Below are positions 1 through 6,825 of a DNA stretch of 64,000 nucleotides, piece by piece. Source of the stretch: Phycisphaerae bacterium (lineage in GTDB: Bacteria; Chloroflexota; Anaerolineae; 4572-78; J111); assembly GCA_028285035.1 (NCBI GenBank), contig JANQQF010000005.1:1-64000 (forward strand). Direction: 5' to 3'. How positions within the stretch are numbered: the stretch's first letter is position 1; each line of letters starts with the position of its first letter. The notes under the pieces were generated by a model that saw only the letters and a list, made by a program, of their open reading frames with translations, was not told the origin of the DNA and did no database searches. Both the position numbers and the translations under genes were made by a program.

Positions 1-5
1 ACTTT

Positions 6-105
6 CACACGATCTATTGATGCTTTATTTGTTAAGGTTCAACACAATCTATTGATGCTTTTGTTACTAACTCGCACACGTTCTATTGACGTGTGACAGC
101 TAGTT
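6..105. repeat. Three degenerate 35-bp tandem repeats (iteron-like)
   Basis: The core (A/T)TCTATTGA occurs at 12-20, 47-55 and 81-89, that is every 34-35 bp. The flanks are also similar: CACACGATCTATTGATGC, then CACAATCTATTGATGC, then CACACGTTCTATTGACG. The third copy sits inside a perfect 7-bp inverted repeat, CACACGT/ACGTGTG. The array may continue to the left beyond the window. The period is too short for a CRISPR repeat plus spacer. Iterons or regulator operators upstream of the gene at 213 are plausible, but no function is shown. Confidence 0.55.
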
Positions 106-212
106 AATAGAGAGGATACAATAATGCTGCAAAAGGGGTACGAAATTTTGTGCAAAATTATTGATACTCTAGAAATCAAAGGTAGTTTATATTATTAGAT
201 AAGGAGGTTTCG

Positions 213-944
213 TTGAGAAGACATACATCTTTGATTGGTGGCCTTGTTGGTGCAGTAGGACTCTTAACAGGCTTGGTTATAAGCAAAACATTTGATGTTT
301 TGGAACTAGAGGATGCCGCTTATGCCGTAGCAGTAGTTATTCTCATTGTTCTTGGCGTAATTGCAATAACGTGGCTATATAAAGATCAATCACAAAAGGA
401 GGAGCTTGAAGCTACACTAAACACGCTGAGGGATATCACAAAGGAGGCAAAGTTTAGTTGGTTATTTCACGGTCGTGATATTCTTAATATCGAGAAATCC
501 ACTACGGCAAAAGATATCTGGATCATATCACCTCACTTGGTAAATGACACAAGCGATATTCAGGCTTTACAAGACAAAGAAAGCACGACCGAAGCCGTTC
601 GAATGAATCTGAGTCGGGGTGTTACTTACACCTATATTGTTCCCAATTCTGGATCGATCAAACTTGCCCTTCCTGTTTTACGTCAGAACTACTCAAAATT
701 TCCAGACCAAATAAAAACCATCCTGATTGAACCTGAAATATTTGAAAATGTTGCCATTTCGGAATATGTAATTTATAACCCACTCAGACTCGGGAGCGAA
801 CCTACAAGGGTGTTTATAGAATTACCCGTCGTGGATTTACACCTATACTGGGTGGAGGTAGTTGATTCAGCCGCTTTTAGCATTGTTGATCAGGTTACTC
901 GAATTATAAATGATCATAAGGCGACTCACAACGAGGCAACTTAA
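213..944 (+). CDS. Hypothetical protein with two N-terminal membrane helices
   Basis: A 243-residue protein that I do not recognise. It starts at TTG, chosen because AAGGAGG lies 5 bases upstream (201-207). Two hydrophobic segments, about residues 7-25 and 35-54, precede a charged helix (KDQSQKEELEATL) and a cytoplasmic domain of about 180 residues. That domain has alternating strand-like segments (DIWIISPHLV, YTYIVPNS, TRVFIELPVVDLHLYWVEV). The middle of it loosely recalls prokaryotic proteins with a phospholipase-D-like fold, but no HKD motif is visible, so I make no call. It converges on the minus-strand genes of the mobile element, overlapping the next gene by 4 bases. It may be element cargo or a host gene. 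Confidence 0.6.
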   Translation: MRRHTSLIGGLVGAVGLLTGLVISKTFDVLELEDAAYAVAVVILIVLGVIAITWLYKDQSQKEELEATLNTLRDITKEAKFSWLFHGRDILNIEKSTTAKDIWIISPHLVNDTSDIQALQDKESTTEAVRMNLSRGVTYTYIVPNSGSIKLALPVLRQNYSKFPDQIKTILIEPEIFENVAISEYVIYNPLRLGSEPTRVFIELPVVDLHLYWVEVVDSAAFSIVDQVTRIINDHKATHNEAT

Positions 945-1213
945 CCCCCAAACAATCCCACCAACTCATCAGGCCGCACCTCAATTTGAGGCACGCGGCC
1001 CGTTTTCTTCTTCAACCGGCTCTGATTGTGAGGCATAAAAATCAACACACCGCGATCCCGGTCGATGCGGCAAATCTTGGCCCCATTGACGTAAACAAAC
1101 CCACTCTGCTTATCAATATGAAATCGATTCTCCTTGGTTGACGGCTCGAGTTGAGCCGCGCTGGGCTGTGGGGTATTCAATTGAAGTAAGTCTGGTTTAG
1201 GTTGACTGTTCAT
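941..1213 (-). CDS. Small hypothetical protein downstream of the terminase
   Basis: A 90-residue protein directly downstream of the large terminase gene on the same strand. The N-terminal 30 residues are Pro/Gln-rich and probably disordered. The C-terminal half (FHIDKQSGFVYVNGAKICRI, then IEVRPDELVGLF) looks like a small beta-rich fold. The position suggests a phage or satellite accessory protein. No family is recognised. Codon use matches the terminase genes. Confidence 0.55.
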   Translation of the reverse strand: MNSQPKPDLLQLNTPQPSAAQLEPSTKENRFHIDKQSGFVYVNGAKICRIDRDRGVLIFMPHNQSRLKKKTGRVPQIEVRPDELVGLFGG

Positions 1214-1307
1214 TTTCTTTTACTCCTAAAAGCCTTTACCTTTTGTGACTGCGTGTAGTAATCGATCAATCGCTTTTACAAGGCCACGTGTTGGCCCACC
1301 CAGCGGG

Positions 1308-3029
1308 TCAGACCCCCAGCTCCTGCACGCTAACCGAACGGCTGCTTGAAGCAGGAAGCGGTGGGGTAGGGGCGTTCGCTGCCGCCCGACAATAATTCTC
1401 GGCGTGGGCCAAGTGGTCTGGTCCATCCTCAACATAGCGAGCCACCGGCTGCCCATTAGGGCGGTGCTCCAGAATGCGGACCGGAGCCTTGAGATGGTCG
1501 TAATAATCCCGAATATCGGGGGCATTGCCGGGTGGGGTAGTGAGGCCATCGTAAAAGCCGCTGAAGGTCTGATCTAGGCTGCGGGTACGCGAGATCCGCA
1601 CCAAGCCGATGGCCTCATCCCAATTATCGATATCGGGGTAATTCTGCTCCTTGATGTTGGGATAATCGGCCAACCACACCTGAGCAAAATCACAGGCTTC
1701 CTGAAACTCACACACCTTGTGGGCCTCTGGCTTGCTATCAATCACCATCACCCTGACCTTAAAGCGCTTCATCATCTGCCCCAGCTCCGCAAAATCGACC
1801 ATCTCCCCCGCCCACCGCTGAGGCCGTTCGCCGGTGAGGGGATCAACCTCACCCCGGATCACCCCGTGCAGTACCTTGCCCACATCCACCCCCATTATGG
1901 TGGTTTCATCCGGGATAGGGCCGTGGCCATAATCACGTCGGCAGGCATCCAACACCTCATCAGTGAGCTGGCCCCCGCTCGGGGTATACGGCTCACCCAG
2001 ATCCTGATTATACGCCTCGCGTCGTTTGGTCTCATCTGTCGTCTGCAAGTTCTCGACGATCTGTAATAGATTCGCCTGATGGCTAAAGAGCTTGGTCAGA
2101 TGAAAGCCGACCGCCTCCCGCTCTGGCCAGGTCGGCACCCACTGGCCAGGGGCCAAATGGTTGAGCCGCTTCCCACATCGTTGACACGCCGCCCAGGCCT
2201 CACCCGGTTCGCCGTGCCATGACACCGGTCGCCTGAGCTTATCCCACTCAATCACGATGTGATCGATGGTCAAGAACTGCCACTCGTTACAGCTCTCGCA
2301 GCGGATAAACCACTCTCGCATATCGGTTCGGAGCCACTCCGCGTGGATGCCCCGGCCGTTATAGGTCGGTGTACTCACCGCCCGCTCCTCGGCGATATCG
2401 GAGTGACCGTGTCGCTTGCACCCGATTATCGGGGCGCGAGGGTCCATCTCATCCCACTCATCAAAGATGACCACATCAGCGTCAATGGATTTGAGCTGAG
2501 GCGCTTGACCGTTCTTCTTGACCTGCCCACCCCGGAGATAAAGGAAGTTGTCCCGGATCCGCTTCTGCTTGACCTTGTCTACCCCTCGGCCATCCTTGCC
2601 CTGACCACTGACCACCAACGAATCGAGATAGAGGCTGGCCTCAATGGCCGGGCCAAAGCGAGCTGAGGAGAAATCCGACACGTGCTCGGTGGTAGGGAAC
2701 ACGTACAAAACGTTGGCCTGTCGCTGATCGCAGGCGTGTAGTGTATAGCTAATTAGGTATTCGCTGGCCCCGACCTGACTAGCCTTGTAAACAACGACCT
2801 GTCGCGCCGTTTCTTCATACAGCCCAACAAGATAAGGGTGGCGTCTCAAATCAAATAAACGATTCCTCTTGATGTAGAATCGGTGCCGAATATTCCAACT
2901 CAGGAGATCAAGCTGTTTCGGTGTCTGTTGATTCTTGCGCTGTGCTGGTGTTTGTCGATTCCGTTTTTGTATCTGGCGGCGACGACGCTCCAACTTTACC
3001 GCTGCCTGCTGCTGCATCAAGGTTTGCAT
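1308..3029 (-). CDS. Phage terminase large subunit, GpA-like
   Basis: A 573-residue DNA-packaging motor with ATPase and nuclease parts. Visible parts in order: a basic N-terminus; a variant Walker A ASQVGASE at about 83-90; Walker B VVIFDEWDE at about 186-194; a zinc-ribbon-like insertion with C244-x2-C247 and C282-x2-C285; and a C-terminal RNase H-like nuclease starting at MGVDVG (379) with a second acidic strand VMVID (to D431). The length and the Cys-rich insertion suit the GpA family. The proposed start lies 122 bases inside the small-subunit gene; a later start would be short of homology, so the long overlap may be real. The terminase belongs to a phage or satellite integrated at the tRNA-Arg, and no portal or capsid gene is in the window. 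Confidence 0.85.
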   Translation of the reverse strand: MQTLMQQQAAVKLERRRRQIQKRNRQTPAQRKNQQTPKQLDLLSWNIRHRFYIKRNRLFDLRRHPYLVGLYEETARQVVVYKASQVGASEYLISYTLHACDQRQANVLYVFPTTEHVSDFSSARFGPAIEASLYLDSLVVSGQGKDGRGVDKVKQKRIRDNFLYLRGGQVKKNGQAPQLKSIDADVVIFDEWDEMDPRAPIIGCKRHGHSDIAEERAVSTPTYNGRGIHAEWLRTDMREWFIRCESCNEWQFLTIDHIVIEWDKLRRPVSWHGEPGEAWAACQRCGKRLNHLAPGQWVPTWPEREAVGFHLTKLFSHQANLLQIVENLQTTDETKRREAYNQDLGEPYTPSGGQLTDEVLDACRRDYGHGPIPDETTIMGVDVGKVLHGVIRGEVDPLTGERPQRWAGEMVDFAELGQMMKRFKVRVMVIDSKPEAHKVCEFQEACDFAQVWLADYPNIKEQNYPDIDNWDEAIGLVRISRTRSLDQTFSGFYDGLTTPPGNAPDIRDYYDHLKAPVRILEHRPNGQPVARYVEDGPDHLAHAENYCRAAANAPTPPLPASSSRSVSVQELGV

Positions 3030-3684
3030 TCAGAGTCTCAAGTTCTTCTTCACTTAAATCACTCAACCACCCCAGCCCGTCATCAACGGGCGCGGGATGG
3101 GTGGGGCCAGATGGGGATGTTGTGCCTATGGCCTGATTGCCCTCGGCCCATTCGATCAAGGCATTGGCCGCCGCGATTCGGTCGCTGCCTTTTTGCTCGC
3201 TCCCGTTCATCACCTCAGCCAAAGCCTGCGGGGCCTCGACAGAGAGCCGATCAATGGCCTGTCGCCGCTGGTTGCGATAGTGAGCTTCCAGGGCGGCGGT
3301 TTGTTCGTCCGCATAGGCGAGCGCCCTGGCCAAGCAAACCTTATACGCCTCGGCGATCTCAGGCTTAAATTGCCATTTGGTGTACCAGATGGTCTCGGTG
3401 CAGGTGGCCTTATCCTTGAACACCTCCACAATCGGCGCTTGATTGGCCTGAGCAAAGGCAAGGCGGATGACAGTTCTCCGTTTCTTGGCCGAATGTTGAC
3501 CGGTGATACCAGCTAGGGCAGTGGCCACGTCTTCGTTCAGCCAAGGGTGAACCTCTTCAGGCACACGATATTCGATTTCAATCGGTTGCTCGTTCATCGT
3601 ACCTTTTTCATTCATCGTACCTTTTTCTTCCATCACTTTTTCTTTATTTAGTGATAAAGTTACTTCATTGATAGGGGAGTGCAA
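2908..3684 (-). CDS. Probable terminase small subunit (DNA recognition)
   Basis: A 258-residue protein immediately upstream of the large terminase, in the usual TerS-TerL order. The centre is helical and basic (KKRRTVIRLAFAQANQAPIVEVFKDKATCTETIWYTK), consistent with a helix-turn-helix DNA-binding segment, followed by a long helix and a Ser/Thr/Asp-rich acidic tail. The N-terminus carries a short in-frame duplication (EKGTMN twice, from an 18-bp direct repeat near 3595-3632). The true start may be the internal Met before EEKGTMN or before NEQPIE. The assignment rests mainly on position and fold features. Two large hairpins lie just upstream and could include its recognition site. Confidence 0.65.
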   Translation of the reverse strand: MHSPINEVTLSLNKEKVMEEKGTMNEKGTMNEQPIEIEYRVPEEVHPWLNEDVATALAGITGQHSAKKRRTVIRLAFAQANQAPIVEVFKDKATCTETIWYTKWQFKPEIAEAYKVCLARALAYADEQTAALEAHYRNQRRQAIDRLSVEAPQALAEVMNGSEQKGSDRIAAANALIEWAEGNQAIGTTSPSGPTHPAPVDDGLGWLSDLSEEELETLNANLDAAAGSGKVGASSPPDTKTESTNTSTAQESTDTETA

Positions 3685-3761
3685 CTCTTTACTATACGGA
3701 AACTACATATTAAAGACAATATTAGTAATGACCTACAGATAGAACGTAGGCCAAGATTTGC

Positions 3762-3812
3762 AATTGTTTGCGCAGGAAATTAGCACCCCTCGAATTTCCT
3801 GCGCAAACAATT
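3762..3812. repeat. Perfect 20-bp inverted repeat with 11-base loop
   Basis: Arms at 3762-3781 and 3793-3812 are exact reverse complements (AATTGTTTGCGCAGGAAATT and its complement). It lies between the terminase small subunit start (3684) and the response regulator end (3931). It lacks a T-run on either side, so it is not a typical terminator. A packaging (pac/cos-like) site, a replication origin structure or an operator are the options. Adjacency to terS favours packaging, which is inference. Confidence 0.75.
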
Positions 3813-3834
3813 CGATAGGCTAAAAACAGGCCTT

Positions 3835-3911
3835 ATACCACCTATACCACCCTGAAAATAGGGGGTTTTGGCTCAAAATCACCCCTTTTGTCTAGGTGGT
3901 ATAGGTGGTAT
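3835..3911. repeat. Second large hairpin, 17-bp perfect arms
   Basis: Arms at 3835-3851 (ATACCACCTATACCACC) and 3895-3911 are exact reverse complements. Each arm is itself a tandem 9-bp repeat (TATACCACC). The loop contains a nested imperfect hairpin (GGGGGTTTTG with CAAAATCACCCC). A further related unit (GGTAT) follows. The structure sits 20 bases beyond the response-regulator stop, so it could end that transcript, or form part of the same packaging/replication region as the hairpin at 3762-3812. Confidence 0.7.
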
Positions 3912-3930
3912 GGCTGGTATAGGGTCTGTT

Positions 3931-4502
3931 TCACCTGATATCATCACTTGTCATTTCGAGCTCAATCCACTCAATTTGGTCCCTGACCGCGTCGATTTCT
4001 AGATCAATGGCAATATCAGCCGGTGAATGGGTGCCGCGTTGGGCCTGGAGCAGCTCCAATTTCCCCAAACGGCGCTGTAGCGCCCTGAGTTGATCGGTCT
4101 GATCGTGCGTTCGGTCGCGGCTAATTTGCTTTTGCTCCTTGAAGTACCGGATCCGGGCCGCCAGCCGCTGGTGATCAACCGGCTTACTCATAAACAAGTC
4201 TGCCCCCGCGCCCTTGGCTGCCTGTCGGGTCTTGTCATCGACATAGGCTGACACCACGATAATCGGCACCTTGGAGAATTCACGGATGCGCCGAGTGGCC
4301 TCGATACCATCCATCTTCGGCATCTTGATGTCAGTCACAATCACATCAAACGGTTGGTTCATTACGATGCGTACGGCCTCCAGGCCGTTACTGACCTCGG
4401 TAAACGCGAACATTCCGTACAGATCTAAGGAGAGGTGCATATATCTCTGAGACCACTATCGTTTTCAACGATCAAGACTTTAATCAAGGGGTTGGCTTCC
4501 AT
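3931..4502 (-). pseudogene. Response regulator receiver protein, frameshifted
   Basis: From an ATG at 4502-4500 the frame reads MEANPLIKVLIVENDSGLRDI and then stops a few codons later. The remainder of a receiver domain continues in another frame from about 4440: the phospho-acceptor in DVIVTDIKMPKMDG, the Ser of IIVVSAY and the Lys of MSKPVD. Together they rebuild a complete CheY-like domain with correct spacing, followed by about 75 residues of coiled coil. The break lies in the dinucleotide run GATATATG, where removing one AT restores the frame. The start overlaps the end of the preceding membrane-protein gene by 23 bases, implying translational coupling. It may be a pseudogene, slippage (phase variation) or a sequencing error. 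Confidence 0.75.
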
Positions 4503-4854
4503 CGCGTAACCTTGTGATCTGAACCTCTAAGTTGGCCATGTACTCGAGCGCGTTCTTCAGGCTCTCATCAAGTTCGTGATTCTTCTCCTGCAAAGAAAGG
4601 TTGATCTGCTTCAGCTCGAGGTTTTCAGCCTGGAGCTTATCCATCTTTTTTCGTAACTGTCGTAACTCCTCTTGGGTGGCCAGTTTATCAGCCCGAAAAT
4701 CCTGTATTGATTTTCGTTGGGCGAAGTAGCCCAGTATGACGGCGGCCACTAATAGCACACCAAAAACAATCGCCTGCCAGAATGCCCCAGCAAAGGCCTG
4801 CTGAGAGGTGACTATCGCCCCGGCGAGAAGGGAGATCCAGGCAAGTTTAAGCAT
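4480..4854 (-). CDS. Membrane-anchored coiled-coil protein
   Basis: A 124-residue protein with one or two N-terminal hydrophobic segments (about residues 4-22 and 26-45, ending YFAQRK). These are followed by an uninterrupted heptad coiled coil (about 55-115: EELRQLRKKMDKLQAENLEL and onward). No enzymatic motif is visible. The coiled coil probably oligomerises or tethers a partner to the membrane. Its stop overlaps the start of the response-regulator gene, so the two are probably co-translated partners. Location inside the integrated element is notable, because small membrane/coiled-coil proteins are common satellite or prophage cargo; I infer no specific role. Confidence 0.65.
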   Translation of the reverse strand: MLKLAWISLLAGAIVTSQQAFAGAFWQAIVFGVLLVAAVILGYFAQRKSIQDFRADKLATQEELRQLRKKMDKLQAENLELKQINLSLQEKNHELDESLKNALEYMANLEVQITRLRDGSQPLD

Positions 4855-4871
4855 CTAATTTCTCCTTTGTG

Positions 4872-4912
4872 TAAATAAAAAAGGGCACACCCTTATCTAA
4901 AGGATGTGCCCC
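4872..4912 (-). terminator. Rho-independent terminator
   Basis: On the minus strand GGGCACA/TGTGCCC arms (4883-4889 and 4905-4911, extended by CCC/GG) are followed by TTTTTTATTT (complement of 4873-4882). It lies downstream of the small gene at 4945-5130 and upstream of the membrane coiled-coil gene, separating them into different transcripts. Confidence 0.85.
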
Positions 4913-4944
4913 GGAAAATTTTTCATCTCTGCCAGGCAAATAAT

Positions 4945-5130
4945 TTAATTTGTTTTTGCAATCGGCTCGCTAGGGGCTGGCCCCCGTATCCAGCTTAGTC
5001 GCCCTCGCTCGATGACAATCGTCACCTCAGCGAAGCCATACTCGATACCCTCACGCAGTTTTTTTTCAAGCTGTCGCCGAATGGGTTCGCTCAATATCGG
5101 TGGTGTTTGGGCTGGCGTTAGGTTTGACAT
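4945..5130 (-). CDS. Small DUF2292-like protein
   Basis: A 61-residue protein when read from the Met of MSNLTPAQ. A longer frame extends upstream, but that part overlaps the integrase end and does not look conserved. The C-terminal core (YGFAEVTIVIERGRLSWIRG) matches the pattern YG-x-V-T-I-V-I-x-x-G-x-(V/L)-x-x-I of DUF2292-type small proteins, a beta-hairpin of unknown function common in Firmicutes and phages. It lies downstream of the integrase on the same strand and ahead of a strong terminator. Confidence 0.6.
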   Translation of the reverse strand: MSNLTPAQTPPILSEPIRRQLEKKLREGIEYGFAEVTIVIERGRLSWIRGPAPSEPIAKTN

Positions 5131-5195
5131 AACCAAATCGTAGCACAAACGTTCTAGTTTTGCAACCAGCCCTAGCGATTTGCAACTTAAAATTA

Positions 5196-6134
5196 TCACC
5201 CAATATCCCAATTGGCCACGGGAGAGGCAGAACGGTGCGCCCGTTCCACATCGGCATTCGCAATGGCTGTGTATCGTTTCACCATCGTCAAATCAGAGTG
5301 TCCCAGGATCCGTTGCAAGGTAAAGATATCACCCCCGTTGCGAAGATAGTTTATGGCGAAGGTGTGCCGGAAGCGGTGGGGGTGAATATTCTGAACACCT
5401 GAACGCTTTTTGAGCCGCTCAAACATTCTTCGCAACCCACTGGTTCCGAATTTGATACCCGTGCGCCCCACAAAAAGCGGCTCATCATCTCGCAGTGGGC
5501 TGCGATTTGTTCGATACCGCCAAAGAACATTGGCCGTTTTTGCCGAAATTGGCACCATTCGATACTTAGCCCCTTTTCCAAACACTGTCACTCGGTTATT
5601 TTTCAGGTCAACATCTTCGACCTTGAGGGTGCATAACTCGCTGGCCCGAATACCTGTATCCAACAAGAGTAAAATAATCGCCCGATTTCGCAACGATTCC
5701 GGTAGGCTGTGGTTACTGGGTTCGGCCTGTCCCTTACGACGGTATGATCGAGAACGGGTGAGAGACGCCATAATCAGTTTGATGTCCTGCTCACTAAATG
5801 GCACAATCACCTCCTCCTCAGCTTTGGGGGCGTCGACCTGGTGTACAATGTGATCCGAAACAAACTCCTCTTTCACCAACCACGTCCACAACGCCGACAA
5901 CCCCGTGTGGTGATTGCGTCGGGTGCGTCCGCTTAACCCGTGCTCGGCCAAGTGGCTCAAATATTGCTCAATCTGCGTTTTGGTTACGGACTGGACCGGC
6001 AAATCCTCGTCCAAAAAGTCAAGAAACCGATGAAACGTCCTAGTATAACCCGGCAAGGTATTCTCAGATAAATTCCGAGATTTTGTATACAACAGATACC
6101 CCTCCCACGCTTCAGTTAGTGTTATTTTCCTCAT
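5196..6134 (-). CDS. Tyrosine recombinase / integrase (XerC/D type)
   Basis: A 312-residue site-specific recombinase. The start at MRKITL is chosen because AGGAGG lies 7 bases upstream; a longer reading would run into the intergenic region. The N-terminal SAM-like core-binding domain spans about 1-100. In the catalytic domain I see R163 (DTGIRASE), Lys in FGKGAKYR (187-190), H253-x2-R256 (HPHRFRHTF), H279 (LGHSDLT) and the nucleophile Y288, so all catalytic residues are present. The gene points away from and sits 189 bases from the 3' end of tRNA-Arg(CCT), a classic integrase-attachment arrangement. It is the likely integrase of the element to its left. Confidence 0.92.
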   Translation of the reverse strand: MRKITLTEAWEGYLLYTKSRNLSENTLPGYTRTFHRFLDFLDEDLPVQSVTKTQIEQYLSHLAEHGLSGRTRRNHHTGLSALWTWLVKEEFVSDHIVHQVDAPKAEEEVIVPFSEQDIKLIMASLTRSRSYRRKGQAEPSNHSLPESLRNRAIILLLLDTGIRASELCTLKVEDVDLKNNRVTVFGKGAKYRMVPISAKTANVLWRYRTNRSPLRDDEPLFVGRTGIKFGTSGLRRMFERLKKRSGVQNIHPHRFRHTFAINYLRNGGDIFTLQRILGHSDLTMVKRYTAIANADVERAHRSASPVANWDIG

Positions 6135-6172
6135 GAATGACCTCCTGTAATAAGTGCCGAGCACAAATGAGA

Positions 6173-6296
6173 CTTCGTGACGCTGGTAAAAACACAGCCC
6201 ACATAACAAAATACAGTCCTCATAATTTTTCGTAAATCGGCTTTTTTTATTACACTACCGTCACAAGGTCTAGCGTTTGTGTAGCCCTTCGTGACG
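6173..6296. repeat. Repeated CTTCGTGACG sites next to integrase
   Basis: CTTCGTGACG occurs directly at 6173-6182 and 6287-6296, each followed by a similar (C/T)(T/C)GGT. An inverted relative (CCGTCACAAGG) lies near 6258-6268. All fall in the 189 bp between the integrase start and the tRNA 3' end. This is the expected place for recombinase arm-type or excisionase sites. Function is inferred. Confidence 0.45.
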
Positions 6297-6322
6297 TCGG
6301 TCAATCTCACAAGAAAAACAGG

Positions 6323-6394
6323 TGCCCCCGGCAGGAATCGAACCTGCGCACAAGGTTTAGGAAACCTCTGCTCTATCCCCTGAGCTACGGGGGC
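6323..6394 (-). tRNA. tRNA-Arg (anticodon CCT)
   Basis: Read on the minus strand this is a 72-nt cloverleaf: acceptor GCCCCCG/CGGGGGC with discriminator A, D arm GCTC-AGGGGATA-GAGC, an anticodon stem around loop TTCCTAA (anticodon CCT, reading AGG) and a T arm with GGTTCGATTCC. CCA is not encoded. The tRNA 3' half is a common integrase target, and the integrase gene starts 189 bases downstream. A direct repeat of the tRNA 3' end, which would mark the other element end, is not found in the window. Confidence 0.95.
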
Positions 6395-6549
6395 GGGTGA
6401 TGGGGTCAAGCTGGAATTAGTATACATTAAAGTAGGGGACAGTCAAGGGGTAAAAAATGGAAGGTTGGGGATGATGTTTGGTAGGATCATCCCTTTTTGA
6501 GCCAGTTTATGGGTGCTAGAAGTTTGGTTGGGTTGGAACGGGGCACTGG

Positions 6550-6780
6550 CTCCCTCTCCCAGAGGGCTTACCACTACCCATAAGTGTAGTAAGCAAAATA
6601 TGTGTAAAAGCAGCAAGGGGGTGGGTGAATTTAGGACTAACTTGCTCTGCTTATAGTAGTATTTTGGGTAATCGAGCCGCTCTACCCCCCTCCATCTCCT
6701 CTGTAAGGGGGGATGGGGCCGTCACAGACAGCTTGGTCCTCCCCCTTGCAGGGGAGCTAGAGGGGGTAGAAAAGCGCGTT
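6550..6780 (+). repeat. Copy 1 of a 0.23-kb inverted repeat
   Basis: This intergenic block is repeated in reverse orientation at 10597-10826. The best part (6613-6780, 168 bp) pairs with 10597-10764 at roughly 85-90% identity by eye. The similarity continues outwards through the shared GGCTTACCA-TACCCATAAGTG segment. It is G/C-run-rich (several GGGGGA and CCCCCT blocks) with internal hairpins. It looks like a non-coding interspersed element. The two copies bracket the FAD oxidase and DUF1365-Cfa genes. It also fills the gene-free gap 6395-6825. Confidence 0.85.
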
Positions 6781-6825
6781 GCCCTTACTGCGCCTTCAAC
6801 CAACCTTCCAACCTTCCAATACCCC

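Noticed and set aside
6..105. Possible CRISPR array
   Set aside because: Period of 35 bp with similarity extending across most of the unit leaves no room for unique spacers, and no cas gene is present.
1719..2666. Plus-strand frames of 115 and 135 residues inside the terminase gene
   Set aside because: Antisense shadows of a clearly conserved gene, without ribosome sites.
6131..6427. Open frame across the tRNA reading PVAQGIEQRFPKPCAQVRFLPGAP
   Set aside because: This is the well-known spurious translation of a tRNA gene; the segment is tRNA-Arg(CCT) plus flank.
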